Shown here: positions 55,445-64,000 of the stretch, in pieces | Position numbering within the stretch: the first letter of the stretch is position 1 | How the letters are laid out: the number at the start of each line of letters is the position of its first letter | NCBI RefSeq assembly: GCF_002936955.1 | Contig: NZ_MPZM01000003.1 | Coordinates: 1-64,000 of the forward strand | Reading direction: 5' to 3' | DNA: 64,000 bases | Source of the DNA: Oceanisphaera arctica | GTDB lineage: Bacteria; Pseudomonadota; Gammaproteobacteria; Enterobacterales; Aeromonadaceae | Made by a program: the position numbers and the translations under genes | The notes under the pieces: generated by a model | Databases searched by the model: none | What the model was told of the DNA's origin: nothing | Seen by the model: the letters and a program-made list of their open reading frames with translations, nothing else

Positions 55445-56191
55445 ATGCCGCAACCCGTGGTGTTGATTACCGGTGCCGCCAAACGCATAGGTGCCGAAAT
55501 GAGCCGCCATTTGCATCAGCAGGGATATCGACTGGTGCTGCATTATCATCGCAGTGAAGACGTGGCCACGGCCCTGATGCAGGAACTGAACGCCATACGA
55601 CCAGACAGCGTTCGTCTGCTATGCCAGGATCTGACCCGACTCGATGAATTGAGCGGCATGGCCGACAAGGCCCTGGGTTACTTCGGCCGCCTCGATGGTC
55701 TGATCAACAATGCCTCCAGCTTTTATCCTACCCCTTTCGGTGAGGGTACGCCGGCGCAGTGGCACGATCTGGCCGCCACCAATGCCGCTGCTCCTTATTT
55801 CCTGATCCAGGCGTTGGCACCGGCATTAAGAGACAGCCAGGGATCCATCATCAATATGGTGGATATTCATGCAGAGAAAGGACTGAAACATCACCTGCTG
55901 TACACCATGGCTAAAAATGCCCTGGCCACCCTTACCCGTGGACTGGCAGAAGAGCTGGCTCCGGCGATTCGGGTCAACGGCATCGCGCCCGGTGCCATCA
56001 TCTGGCCGGCCCATGCCTTGACCGAGCAGCAGAAACAGCAGGTGCTGGGGTCTATTCCAATGGCCCGCCTGGGTCAGCCCCGGGAAATCGCGGAGACGGC
56101 CGCCTTTCTGCTGGCAGGTCCCCGTTACCTGACCGGGCAGATTATTGCCCTTGATGGCGGGAGATCCAGCCGTGGGCTACCCGAAGCCTGA
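55445..56191 (+). CDS. Pteridine reductase-like SDR (FolM-type)
   Basis: 248-aa short-chain dehydrogenase/reductase. The cofactor motif TGAAKRIG (TGxxxRxG, with Arg, typical of pteridine reductases) replaces the usual TGxxxGxG, NNASSFYPTPFGE is close to the PTR1/FolM pattern, and YTMAKNAL carries the catalytic Tyr-Lys. Reduces dihydropterins (dihydrofolate or dihydromonapterin) with NADPH. Likely in an operon with the kinase gene upstream and the Cys-rich protein downstream. Confidence 0.88.
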   Translation: MPQPVVLITGAAKRIGAEMSRHLHQQGYRLVLHYHRSEDVATALMQELNAIRPDSVRLLCQDLTRLDELSGMADKALGYFGRLDGLINNASSFYPTPFGEGTPAQWHDLAATNAAAPYFLIQALAPALRDSQGSIINMVDIHAEKGLKHHLLYTMAKNALATLTRGLAEELAPAIRVNGIAPGAIIWPAHALTEQQKQQVLGSIPMARLGQPREIAETAAFLLAGPRYLTGQIIALDGGRSSRGLPEA

Positions 56192-56217
56192 GTTGAAACC
56201 AATATAAGGAAAGCCCG

Positions 56218-56421
56218 ATGCGAGACTATTTTGAGCAAAATATCCTGTGCCCTCACTGTGGTCATCATACTCGCATCGTGGTTGATGCTTCCGAAGGTGA
56301 TCAGGACTATTACGAAGACTGCATGGCCTGCTGCAATGCCATGCATATAGTGGTTAAACGTAATGAACTAAGCGACTCGGTTGAACTGAGCGTGGATGCG
56401 GATGATGAGCAGTTTTTCTGA
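56218..56421 (+). CDS. CPXCG-motif cysteine-rich protein
   Basis: 67-aa zinc-ribbon-like protein (PF14255). CPHCG at residues 11-15 and CMACC further on supply a four-Cys site; the C-terminus is acidic (VDADDEQFF). Function unknown. RBS AAGGAAAG precedes the ATG, 26 bp after the reductase gene. Confidence 0.9.
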   Translation: MRDYFEQNILCPHCGHHTRIVVDASEGDQDYYEDCMACCNAMHIVVKRNELSDSVELSVDADDEQFF

Positions 56422-56461
56422 CCGGTTGTGTTAAACGAACACAGTGTATGTTGGCATAATA

Positions 56462-57067
56462 TTATTGTGTCGCCATCACCCGCTCTACCGTATCGACAAT
56501 TGCCTGGGTTTGCGGGTCTATCTCGATGTTGACCGGATAACCTGGCTCAATATGGCCCAGGTTGGTGCGCGACAGGGTTTCCGGGATCAGATGCACCGCA
56601 AAGCGGTCTTCCCGTATTTCTCCCAGCGTCAGGCTGATACCGTCGATGCCGATATAACCCTTGGTAAAGACATATTTGGCAAGGCCGGCCGGCAGCGCAA
56701 ACCAGAGTGTGGTATTGGTTTGAGTCACCCGCCGTTCCAGCAGTTCGCTCTGGGCCATGATATGGCCGGACATGGCATGGCCCCCGATCTCGTCGCCAAA
56801 ACGCGCCGCTCGTTCCAGGTTGACGCTGTCGCCCACCGTTAACCGACCCAGGTTGGTTACCCGCAGGGTTTCCTGCATCAAGTCAAAACTGACCCGGTCG
56901 CCCTCAATGGCAGTAACCGTCAGACAGCAGCCGTTGTGAGCCACCGAAGCGCCGAGCTCCAGCCCCGGCAGCATGGCCTGAGGCAGTTGCACCAGGTGAG
57001 TGCGAAAGTCGTGTTTATCGATGATGTCGAGCAGTGTGCCCTGCCCTTGTACTATTCCGGTGAACAT
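56462..57067 (-). CDS. ribE: Riboflavin synthase, alpha subunit
   Basis: 201 aa. Starts MFTGIVQGQGTLLDI, with two lumazine-binding domains, each containing a GASVAHNGCCLTV or GYIGIDGISLTLG core, typical of RibE/RibC. Dismutates two lumazine molecules to riboflavin. Divergent from the MATE exporter; its 3' end abuts the convergent CPXCG gene. Confidence 0.96.
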   Translation of the reverse strand: MFTGIVQGQGTLLDIIDKHDFRTHLVQLPQAMLPGLELGASVAHNGCCLTVTAIEGDRVSFDLMQETLRVTNLGRLTVGDSVNLERAARFGDEIGGHAMSGHIMAQSELLERRVTQTNTTLWFALPAGLAKYVFTKGYIGIDGISLTLGEIREDRFAVHLIPETLSRTNLGHIEPGYPVNIEIDPQTQAIVDTVERVMATQ

Positions 57068-57229
57068 GAGTCTTTTCCATCTAAAATTTCAGTTGAAGAT
57101 AGTGGGAATATGCCTTCATCAAGGCTATATTCCCACATATTGACGATACCCCATGTATTTTCCACTCTTTATCGGTTGCCGAACCCTGTTTTCGACAACC
57201 TTGTCCCTGTTACTGCAAGCGAGAACAAG

Positions 57230-58618
57230 ATGGCCTTGAAGCCTTATATTGCCGAACTTCCCCGTTTGTTACGGCTGTGCGGCCCCATCATGGTGGCGCA
57301 AGTCGCGCAAACCACCATGAGCTTTGTCGATACCGTCATGGCCGGTCAGGTCAGTGCCACCGATCTGGCGGCGGTGGCGGTAGCCACCAGTTTCTGGCTG
57401 CCGCTGATCCTGTTGGTGCAGGGCGTCATCATGGCGTTAACGCCCATCATATCGCAATTAAATGGCGCTCGTCGCCATGGCGACGTCGCCGCCGCCGTGC
57501 ATCAGGGGTTCTGGCTGACCATTCTGGTTACCCTGCCTGTCATGCTGGCACTGTATTACTCGCCGCAGGCCCTGCACTGGATGGACGTGGAGCCATTGCT
57601 GGCCGAAAAAACCACAGGTTACCTGCACGGTATTCTGTGGGGCATGCCCGCCTATGCGCTCTATCAGGTATTACGTAACTTCAGCGAGGGGCTGTCTCAT
57701 ACCATGCCCACCATGGTCATCGGCTTTATCGGCCTGGCGGTCAACATTCCCGCCAATTATATCCTGATCCACGGCAAGCTGGGGATGCCGGCCCTGGGCG
57801 GCGTGGGCTGTGGTTATGCCTCGGCCCTGGTGTTCTGGGCCATGCTGGTGGCCATGGTCGTCTACACTCGCAGCTCTCCCCTGTTGCAATCCTTTACTAT
57901 CTTTACCCGCTTGAGCGCCCCCGACTGGCCACAGATTGGTCGCCTCTTTCGCCTGGGCTTTCCCATTGCCATGGCCATCTTCTGCGAGGTGACGCTGTTC
58001 ACCGTGGTGGCGCTATTGTTGTCCCCCCTCGGTTCGGAGGTGGTGGCCGGCCATCAGGTTGCCATCAACTTCTCCAGCATGATTTTCATGATCCCCCTGA
58101 GTCTGGGCATGGCCATGACCATCCGCGTGGGTCATAGTCTGGGTGAGAACAAAGCCGATCAGGCCAGAATCATCAGCATCGCCGGCATCGTATTCGGCGC
58201 TCTGCTGGCGGTACTGACCGCCCTGGCGACCATTCTGGGACGTCACTGGATCATCGCCCTCTATACCGACAATGCCGCCGTGCAGCAGCTGGCCGCCAGT
58301 CTGCTGCTGCTGGCGTCTTTTTATCAGATTTTCGACTCGGCTCAGGTTATTTCCGCCGCGGCGCTGCGCGGCTATAAAGATACCCAGGCCATCTTTTATA
58401 TTACCTTCGTGGCCTACTGGCTGTGCGGCCTGCCGGCCGGCATGGTGTTGGGCCTGACCGACTGGCTGGTACCGGCCATGGGGCCACACGGCTTCTGGGT
58501 TGGTTTTCTGATAGGCTTGTCGGTAGCGGCACTGATGTTGATATGGCGGTTACGGATTATCTATGTACGGGTCGAACATCGTAATCGGGCTGGCTTGCCT
58601 CTGGTTGACGGCCTGTAG
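57230..58618 (+). CDS. norM: MATE-family multidrug exporter (NorM/MdtK)
   Basis: 462 aa with about 12 TM helices. It begins MALKPYIAELPRLLRLCGPI; PIMVAQVAQTTMSFVDTVMA and GHQVAINFSSMIFMIPLSLG are MATE signatures. Exports cationic drugs with Na+ or H+. The start at 57230 is chosen because a longer frame to 56936 would run through ribE. The last 56 bp overlap the DUF3080 gene. Confidence 0.94.
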   Translation: MALKPYIAELPRLLRLCGPIMVAQVAQTTMSFVDTVMAGQVSATDLAAVAVATSFWLPLILLVQGVIMALTPIISQLNGARRHGDVAAAVHQGFWLTILVTLPVMLALYYSPQALHWMDVEPLLAEKTTGYLHGILWGMPAYALYQVLRNFSEGLSHTMPTMVIGFIGLAVNIPANYILIHGKLGMPALGGVGCGYASALVFWAMLVAMVVYTRSSPLLQSFTIFTRLSAPDWPQIGRLFRLGFPIAMAIFCEVTLFTVVALLLSPLGSEVVAGHQVAINFSSMIFMIPLSLGMAMTIRVGHSLGENKADQARIISIAGIVFGALLAVLTALATILGRHWIIALYTDNAAVQQLAASLLLLASFYQIFDSAQVISAAALRGYKDTQAIFYITFVAYWLCGLPAGMVLGLTDWLVPAMGPHGFWVGFLIGLSVAALMLIWRLRIIYVRVEHRNRAGLPLVDGL

Positions 58619-59597
58619 TCCCCCCAATGAACTCGAAGACCACTTTCAGACCTATCTGAAACGGGTTGCTCATGTGCTGGAGGTGGCGGAGCCCAGCTTG
58701 AGCCGGGCGTCAGCCCTGCCGCTGCTACCGCCCCAGCGAGCATTACAACAGCAGCAACCCAGAGTCAGCACCGGGCTGCTTGACGCCCTCAAGCTGGGCC
58801 GGTGCGGCTTGCTGGACCTCGTTGGTGAACACAACAGTCCGGTCGGCAAGAGCCAGACCGCCGCCGCTCAGCTGCTTTATCATCTGCAATTTCAACAGGG
58901 GCTACAACGCTGTCTGGCCAGCACCGATGATCCGGAATTAGCCGGCTGGCTGCATAACATTGCCGCCCAAAAGGCACCGCTGTTACCCGGTTATCACTGG
59001 AACATGATGGTGGCGGAGCCGGATATTCGTGCCGCCCTCACTCCTCGCCAGCGCACCCTGGCCTTCGCACAGCAAGATGGCTACCAGGAAACGGTCAATG
59101 CTTTCAGCCTGTTCGCACGGCTGCAGGTTCAGACTCAAGGGCAGGACAGCGTCAACCAGGCGACCCTGAAGGAGTTAAACCAGGCGCTGAGCGGCCTCTA
59201 TCGCAATGAGTATCTCGGCCGGTTGTTTTATTCCCTGCACAGCGCCGCTCACTATCTCGACCAGAGTCTGGCTTTTCTGCAACAGCTGGAACAATTTGAT
59301 TGCCACCGGAGTGGCAGGATTCGGGCCGAGCGACTGCGTAATGCCATGCAGCGCTATTATATCGAAGGCATTCAAGGTTATTTCGGCCAGATCGACCGAC
59401 AGTTTGTACAGTTGGCGCCCTTGCTGCAAAGCACGCTGAACCCGCCGCTATCAAGGCAGGAGCAGATTGCCAGTTATCGTGACTATGTTGGCGAAGGACT
59501 GAACAGTGAAGTCTATCGTCGCTACCGCGCCCTGACCCTGGAGCACGCCCGGCGGTGGCAACACTTTCTGCAACGGTGTGATATTTCGCCGACTTGA
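58563..59597 (+). CDS. DUF3080 lipoprotein
   Basis: 344 aa. The lipobox LTAC at residues 15-18 (ACLWLTACSPPN) marks an outer- or inner-membrane lipoprotein. The rest is helical, with PRVSTGLLDALKLGRCGLLD and YHWNMMVAEPDIRAAL segments of DUF3080. Function unknown. It overlaps norM by 56 bp, so coupling is likely; this pairing is recalled from other gammaproteobacteria. Confidence 0.85.
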   Translation: MYGSNIVIGLACLWLTACSPPNELEDHFQTYLKRVAHVLEVAEPSLSRASALPLLPPQRALQQQQPRVSTGLLDALKLGRCGLLDLVGEHNSPVGKSQTAAAQLLYHLQFQQGLQRCLASTDDPELAGWLHNIAAQKAPLLPGYHWNMMVAEPDIRAALTPRQRTLAFAQQDGYQETVNAFSLFARLQVQTQGQDSVNQATLKELNQALSGLYRNEYLGRLFYSLHSAAHYLDQSLAFLQQLEQFDCHRSGRIRAERLRNAMQRYYIEGIQGYFGQIDRQFVQLAPLLQSTLNPPLSRQEQIASYRDYVGEGLNSEVYRRYRALTLEHARRWQHFLQRCDISPT

Positions 59598-59688
59598 ACA
59601 ATAGTTCTTCATCCGTTTGTTTCGGCAGAAAAAACGCTTGCCCCTCTTCGAGCCCTTGGCTAGTATACCGCTCGCTTCAAGGCAATAA

Positions 59689-59765
59689 GCGTCCTTAGCT
59701 CAGTTGGTTAGAGCACTACCTTGACATGGTAGGGGTCGGTGGTTCGAATCCACTAGGACGCACCA
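59689..59765 (+). tRNA. tRNA-Val(GAC), copy 1
   Basis: 77-nt cloverleaf starting GCGTCC, anticodon loop TTGACAT with GAC anticodon, T-loop GGTTCGAATCC and encoded CCA end. First of three tandem copies. Confidence 0.95.
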
Positions 59766-59825
59766 CTTTTGCCTGACAAAAGTCTGCGAAAGCAACCTGA
59801 GACAACAGGTTAACATCAACATTCT

Positions 59826-59902
59826 GCGTCCTTAGCTCAGCTGGTTAGAGCACTACCTTGACATGGTAGGGGTCGGTGGTTCGAATCCACTAGGACGCAC
59901 CA
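59826..59902 (+). tRNA. tRNA-Val(GAC), copy 2
   Basis: Differs from copy 1 only in the D-loop base (CTGG for TTGG). The 60-bp spacers on either side are near copies (CAAAAGTCTGCGAAAGC and GAGACAACAGGTTAACATCA), showing the unit was duplicated. Confidence 0.95.
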
Positions 59903-59962
59903 CTTTTGACCGGCAAAAGTCTGCGAAAGCGGCCTGAGACAACAGGTTAACATCAACACCCT

Positions 59963-60039
59963 GCGTCCTTAGCTCAGCTGGTTAGAGCACTACCTTGACA
60001 TGGTAGGGGTCGGTGGTTCGAATCCACTAGGACGCACCA
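59963..60039 (+). tRNA. tRNA-Val(GAC), copy 3
   Basis: Identical to copy 2. Followed by a terminator, so the three form one transcript. Confidence 0.95.
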
Positions 60040-60046
60040 AATTCCA

Positions 60047-60079
60047 AAAAAGCGCATTCACTTGAGTGCGCTTTTTTCG
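60047..60079 (+). terminator. Terminator of the tRNA-Val cluster
   Basis: AAAGCGCATTCA pairs with TGAGTGCGCTTT (one mismatch), with a following T run TTTTTTCG. Starts 8 bp after the third tRNA. Confidence 0.8.
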
Positions 60080-60258
60080 TTTATCCCTCCCCTGCCGACT
60101 ATTTTCTGTCCACTCTAATCAAGATGATACGTTTTCTGCCTGACCTGGTGTGAATCCGGATTCGGAAACTCTGCGGGTTTGTAGTGAACAATGCATTTGT
60201 ATGTTGGCATAATAAAGTTGACATATAAAAGACTCCCATCGGAAAACACAGTACTGCG

Positions 60259-61677
60259 TTACTCCCGCAACCCCGGCTCCGGAGGCTGAACCAGGCTGGC
60301 CAGCTCGTTCAGGGTGAGGGGCTTGATTGGGGCGCGCAAGCGATAATAGCCGCCCTGCTCTACTGTTTGCCCCTGCAATCGGGCCATCAGCTCCGAGACC
60401 ACCAGCCCGCACTGACGGCCCTGGCAGGGCCCCATGCCGCAGCGGGTAAAGCTCTTTAGCTGGTTGGGCCCCATGCAGCCCTGATTAACGGCACGGCGGA
60501 TCTCGCCCAGGCTCACCTCCTCGCAGCGACACACCAGCACCTCGTCCTGTTGGGGCAGGCGCAAGGCGTCGGATGGGCGATAGAGCAGATCGATAAAACG
60601 ACGAAAGGCCATTTCCCGCTTCAGCTGGCGACGAAGCGCTCTGGCCCCTTCATCGCGCTCGGCCAGGGTTTGACGGCCCAGGGTATGAGCCAGCTGCTGT
60701 ACCGCCAGCTGCTGTACCGCCAGCCGCCCTTTCAGCGCCGCCGCCACGGCGCCACCTATGCCCCCGCCATCGCCGATAATGCGGATGTGCGGCTGTGTAC
60801 TTTGCCCCCAGTCATCCAGCACCGGTTGCCAGCACAGTTGCTGTTCACTCCACTCGTGTTCACAGCCACTGGCCATGGCCAGGTTTACACTGGGCACCAC
60901 GCCCTGGTGCAGGAACAGCTGTTCGGTTTCAAGCTGCTGTTGTCGCCCGCCGGCCTGGTAGGTCACCCGGCTCAGCACGCCGTCTTCGGCGCTGGCGGCC
61001 AGCTCGGTGACCCCGCGCACAAAGGGGATGCCGGCGGCGCGAATGTCCCGCAGCAGTTTCAGTCCCTTCCACAAATAACCGACCCCGCGCAAGACGCCGT
61101 CGAGGGCGACAAGGGCCTGACGATAATTGGCGGCCGGCGTGGTATCCAGCACCGCCGCGACCTTGACCCCGGCCTGCAGATATTGCCACACCACCAGATA
61201 AAGCAAGGGCCCACAGCCGGCAAACACGGCGCCATCGGCCGCCAGCCCCGGGGTTTTCAGCAGTATTTGCGCCGATCCGGCGGTCATGACTCCGGGCAGG
61301 GTCCAGCCGGGGATGGGAAAGGGCCGCTCCTGGGCACCGTTGGCAATCATCACCTGACGTGCCTGCAGTGAAGCGGCCTTTCCTTCCCGGCTGTAATACA
61401 CCCGGCCATCACGATCGAGCTGCCACACTTGGGTGTTCGGCAAATACCGACAGCCGCTGTCAATAAAGTCGTCGGCCAGGGTACGTCCCGCATAATAGTC
61501 GGGTCCCAGAATGCGGGGGTCGGCCATCGAGGGCTGGCCTATGTTGCGATAAATTTGCCCGCCAACCCGGGGTTGTTCGTCCAGCAGCACCGTTTTCAGA
61601 CCCAGACGACCCGCCTCGATGGCCGCCGCCATGCCCGCAGGCCCGGCGCCGACAATGGCCAGATCAGTATCCATCAT
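60259..61677 (-). CDS. FAD/NAD(P)-dependent oxidoreductase with BFD-like [2Fe-2S] domain
   Basis: 472 aa. AIVGAGPAGMAAAIEAGRLG is the N-terminal FAD dinucleotide fold and FAGCGPLLYLVVWQYLQAG the second Rossmann segment. The C-terminal part has CRCEEVSLGEI, NQGCMGPNQLKSFTRCGMGP and CQGRQCG, a BFD-type cluster site with four Cys. This is the HcnB/OoxA/amine-dehydrogenase alpha-like subunit. Overlaps the 2Fe-2S gene by 14 nt. Exact substrate not known (opine, hydroxyproline or amine are family options). Confidence 0.85.
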   Translation of the reverse strand: MMDTDLAIVGAGPAGMAAAIEAGRLGLKTVLLDEQPRVGGQIYRNIGQPSMADPRILGPDYYAGRTLADDFIDSGCRYLPNTQVWQLDRDGRVYYSREGKAASLQARQVMIANGAQERPFPIPGWTLPGVMTAGSAQILLKTPGLAADGAVFAGCGPLLYLVVWQYLQAGVKVAAVLDTTPAANYRQALVALDGVLRGVGYLWKGLKLLRDIRAAGIPFVRGVTELAASAEDGVLSRVTYQAGGRQQQLETEQLFLHQGVVPSVNLAMASGCEHEWSEQQLCWQPVLDDWGQSTQPHIRIIGDGGGIGGAVAAALKGRLAVQQLAVQQLAHTLGRQTLAERDEGARALRRQLKREMAFRRFIDLLYRPSDALRLPQQDEVLVCRCEEVSLGEIRRAVNQGCMGPNQLKSFTRCGMGPCQGRQCGLVVSELMARLQGQTVEQGGYYRLRAPIKPLTLNELASLVQPPEPGLRE

Positions 61678-61981
61678 CGACCTCCTCTCCTGGAACCTGC
61701 TCTGGCGACAAGGACAAACGCACGCGCATCTCCGGCTGCACCTCGGTCAGGCACCCCTGTCGATTGGGGATGCCATCGATTTCCACCAGGCATTCGAAGC
61801 AGACCCCCATCATGCAATAAGGGCCCCGCGGACTGCCGGAAACCGGGCTGGCCCGATTGGCCTTGTACCCCAGCGCCAGCAAGGCGGCGGCGACCGTATA
61901 GCCGGCGGGAATCTGCCGGGGTTGATCGTCGACATACAGGGTCTGCAAGGGGCGCGGCTGCCCGCTGACATCCTTGAACAT
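61664..61981 (-). CDS. Small (2Fe-2S) ferredoxin-like subunit (HcnA type)
   Basis: 105 aa of the fer2_4 family: VDDQPRQIPAGYTVAAALLA, then GSPRGPYCMMGVCFECLVEI and GCLTEVQPEMRV, giving the Cys set of a plant-type [2Fe-2S] cluster. Lies between the two flavoprotein genes, as in hcnABC and opine oxidase operons. Confidence 0.85.
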   Translation of the reverse strand: MFKDVSGQPRPLQTLYVDDQPRQIPAGYTVAAALLALGYKANRASPVSGSPRGPYCMMGVCFECLVEIDGIPNRQGCLTEVQPEMRVRLSLSPEQVPGEEVDDGY

Positions 61982-61984
61982 GGC

Positions 61985-63088
61985 TTAATCCTTGAATCGT
62001 TGGGGAGTGAAGGCTTCCAGTGACGGGCTTAAACGAGGGGCCATCAGCATCGGCGCCAGCGTCAGGGCATGCACCGCCGCCAGGGTGACGCCGCTGTGAG
62101 AGCTGAAGGCATGGACCCGCGGCCCCGGATCCCGGTTTTGCTCATACACCGGATAACCATCCGGACTCAACACCCTGAGCGCACCCCAGCCTCGCACTAT
62201 GTGCCGGTGACGCAACGCGGGCAGCAACGAAATGGCACGCCGGGCCAGCCGCGCCATCACCTGCGGGGTATTGCCGTCATCCAGACCGACCTGCTCGGAT
62301 GAATCGCCAATCTGGATGGATCCCTCCCCGGTCTGACGCAGATAGATGGACGGATAATTCAGTAACCTGGGCAAGCGTTCGGTGATCAGCAGCTGGCCCC
62401 GCTGGGGAATAAGGGGTTGCGACAAGTCGACCATGGGCGCCAGCCGGCGATTATCGAGCCCCGCCGCCAGCACCAGCTGCTCGGCCCGTATCGGCCCCTG
62501 CTCCGTATGCAGCATAAAGCCATCATGGGTAGTTTCTATGTTCAGTACATGATGACGGGGTCGGTAGTGGCCACCCTTGGCCAGAAAGCCCGCATGCAAA
62601 GCACGCAGAAGAAACAGCGGGTTAACGTGACCGTCGTTGGGCGAGTAGCAGGCTCCGGGAATATTGGCGCTGATATGAGGCTCCAGCCTGGCCAGCTGGG
62701 TGGGGCTCAGAAACTGATACTCGAAGTCGCCGCCACTGACTTCAGCCTGTTGCGCCAGCTCGAGCCGATAGGCCTCCAGCTCCGGCTCGTCCAGGCAGTA
62801 ATGAATACCGCCGCGCTGGCGAAACTGCACATCTATGTCGGTCAGCTCGGCCAGTTCGGCGGCAAAGTCCGGCCACAGCCGACAGGAGTCCATGGTCCAG
62901 CGGGCATAGGCAGGAAACTCCGCCCCCTTGCCCTGCACCCACAGCAGCCCGAAGTTGCCCCGGGCCGCCCGCAGCCCCTGGTCTCCCTCATCCAGCATCA
63001 GCGTCTCTATGCCTTGGCGGGCCAGGCCATAACCCAGCGCCGCCCCTACCATGCCGCCACCGATAACGACTACCCGGCTATCCCTCAT
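61985..63088 (-). CDS. DadA-family FAD-dependent amine/D-amino acid oxidoreductase
   Basis: 367 aa. Starts with VVVIGGGMVGAALGYGLARQ (FAD fold) and a conserved GNFGLLWVQGKG segment; QLVLAAGLDNRR and the GWGALRVLSPDGYPV block are typical of glycine/D-amino acid oxidases (DAO, PF01266). With the two downstream genes it forms a heterotrimeric membrane-type amine dehydrogenase. Three to four bp from the ferredoxin gene. Confidence 0.88.
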   Translation of the reverse strand: MRDSRVVVIGGGMVGAALGYGLARQGIETLMLDEGDQGLRAARGNFGLLWVQGKGAEFPAYARWTMDSCRLWPDFAAELAELTDIDVQFRQRGGIHYCLDEPELEAYRLELAQQAEVSGGDFEYQFLSPTQLARLEPHISANIPGACYSPNDGHVNPLFLLRALHAGFLAKGGHYRPRHHVLNIETTHDGFMLHTEQGPIRAEQLVLAAGLDNRRLAPMVDLSQPLIPQRGQLLITERLPRLLNYPSIYLRQTGEGSIQIGDSSEQVGLDDGNTPQVMARLARRAISLLPALRHRHIVRGWGALRVLSPDGYPVYEQNRDPGPRVHAFSSHSGVTLAAVHALTLAPMLMAPRLSPSLEAFTPQRFKD

Positions 63089-63133
63089 GCGTTTTCACCA
63101 TGAATGCAGCCGCCATGCTTAGCCACCCTTGTT

Positions 63134-63907
63134 TCAGCCACCATAGATATCGAATTCGAAATACTTGTCCTGGATCTGCTGATAGACGCCGTTGCTGCGG
63201 ATGGCCTTGATGGCGTCATTGAACTTTTCGCGCAGCGCGTCATCCTGCTTGCGAACGGCGATACCCACGCCCTCACCAAACCATTCCTTGTCGGTAATGA
63301 GAGGACCGGTAAAGGCGAAGTCGCCGCCGTTTTCCTTCTCCAGCAGGCCACTTTCGATGGCCGGGATGTTATTGAACACCAGATCGACACGACCGGAAAT
63401 CAGATCCAGAAAGGCATTTTCCGGAGAGCCGTAACGTTTGACATCCACGCCCTCGAAATTATCGGCGACGTATTTTTCATGGGTGCTGGAGCCCTGTACG
63501 CCCACTGATTTTCCTTTCAGACCCGCTTTGTCAAAACTGAATTCGGTTCCCTGCTTCGCCACAAAGCGGGACGATATCTGGTAGTACTTATCGGTGAAGT
63601 CGACCTTGAGCTTGCGTTCCTCGGTAATCGACATGGAGGCGACAATGGCGTCGAACTTTCGCGCCAGCAACGAGGGAATCATGCCGTCCCATTCCTGCGT
63701 GACCATGGTGCATTTAACCTGCATCTCCTCGCAAAGGGCGTTGGCCATGTCGATATCGAACCCTTTCAGCTCCCCTTCCGTGGTGGTCCAGCTATAAGGG
63801 GGATAGGCACCCTCTACCGCAATCCGCACCTGCTTCCATTCCTTGGCGGTAACCGCCCCTGTGGTCATCATGGTGGCCGCAGCCAGGGCAATCATCTTCA
63901 TATTCAT
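63134..63907 (-). CDS. Amino-acid/opine-type ABC substrate-binding protein
   Basis: 257 aa with signal peptide (MNMKMIALAAATMMTTGAVTA) and the type 3 solute-binding domain: VRIAVEGAYPPYSW, LKGFDIDMANALCEEM, EWDGMIPSLLARKFDAIVAS, ITEERKLKVDFTDKYY, GIAVRK. The two-domain bilobal fold is of the HisJ/ArtJ/NocT group. It leads the operon, 45 bp before the DadA-like gene, suggesting uptake of the dehydrogenase substrate. The permease and ATPase are presumably beyond the window edge. Confidence 0.9.
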   Translation of the reverse strand: MNMKMIALAAATMMTTGAVTAKEWKQVRIAVEGAYPPYSWTTTEGELKGFDIDMANALCEEMQVKCTMVTQEWDGMIPSLLARKFDAIVASMSITEERKLKVDFTDKYYQISSRFVAKQGTEFSFDKAGLKGKSVGVQGSSTHEKYVADNFEGVDVKRYGSPENAFLDLISGRVDLVFNNIPAIESGLLEKENGGDFAFTGPLITDKEWFGEGVGIAVRKQDDALREKFNDAIKAIRSNGVYQQIQDKYFEFDIYGG

Positions 63908-64000
63908 CGTGAACTCCTTGTCATAGGTGACAGACGCTTGTCAGTGCTCAATTTATAAGTGGGCCGGTCGCCGGGTACCAATGCCGTTTGCCGCTCAGGG

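Noticed and set aside
59689-60039. Regularly spaced repeats resembling a CRISPR array
   Set aside because: The repeats are complete tRNA-Val genes with homologous spacers. No CRISPR array or cas gene was seen anywhere in the window.
61294-61301. GGGCAGGG on the plus strand right of dif
   Set aside because: Opposes the expected KOPS polarity; treated as a chance or permitted exception within coding sequence, and recorded against the skew claim.

Overview
The window looks like a chromosomal segment of a facultatively anaerobic marine gammaproteobacterium of the Aeromonadales type (Oceanimonas, Oceanisphaera or Zobellella-like). This is inferred from gene content and order (rlmKL-grx-uup, rmf/fabA/lon-like, ccoNOQP-ccoHIS-fnr-uspE-ttcA, thrS-infC-rpmI-rplT-pheST-ihfA, norM-DUF3080) and protein similarity to E. 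coli, Vibrio and Aeromonas families recalled from memory. No database search was run.

The window appears to straddle the replication terminus. A 28-bp sequence at 28123-28150 fits the gammaproteobacterial dif consensus. KOPS-like GGGNAGGG octamers seen by eye point towards it from both sides, with one exception noted. Most housekeeping operons are transcribed towards dif, for example rlmKL-uup on the left (+) and thrS to ihfA on the right (-).

Layout. 0-16 kb: two initiator tRNAs, rlmKL-uup, rmf, fabA behind a probable FabR operator, a Lon-like protease, a heme oxygenase plus phytochrome-GGDEF pair, a methyltransferase, a PhnD-like protein and a DEAD-box helicase. 15.5-29.6 kb: a terminus-proximal accessory zone with gene fragments (BCCT transporter, homocysteine methyltransferase, DMT transporter, hsdR), a GGDEF sensor with a nonsense codon in its signal peptide, two unknown genes, an OYE-family reductase with an ArsR regulator between 114-bp direct repeats, a Met-rich copper-type pair, a membrane-anchored GIY-YIG protein, dif, and a tyrosine recombinase behind a LexA-like box and a recombinase-site-like inverted repeat. 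30-40.5 kb: cbb3 oxidase structural and assembly genes, fnr, uspE and ttcA. 40.7-47 kb: two envelope genes, the potABCD polyamine importer and cobB. 47-54 kb: ihfA, pheTS, rplT, rpmI, infC (apparent ATA start) and thrS. 54.5-60 kb: fructosamine kinase, pteridine reductase, ribE, a MATE exporter, a DUF3080 lipoprotein and three tRNA-Val genes. 60.2-64 kb: an HcnABC/opine-oxidase-like amine dehydrogenase with its binding protein.

How they work together: FNR and the cbb3 oxidase form the microaerobic respiration block, and a perfect FNR box lies upstream of ccoN. The bphO-bphP pair can make and use biliverdin to drive c-di-GMP output. The 47-54 kb block is the conserved translation/IHF operon. 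The most interesting part is the dif neighbourhood, where a possibly SOS-controlled recombinase carries its own candidate crossover site.
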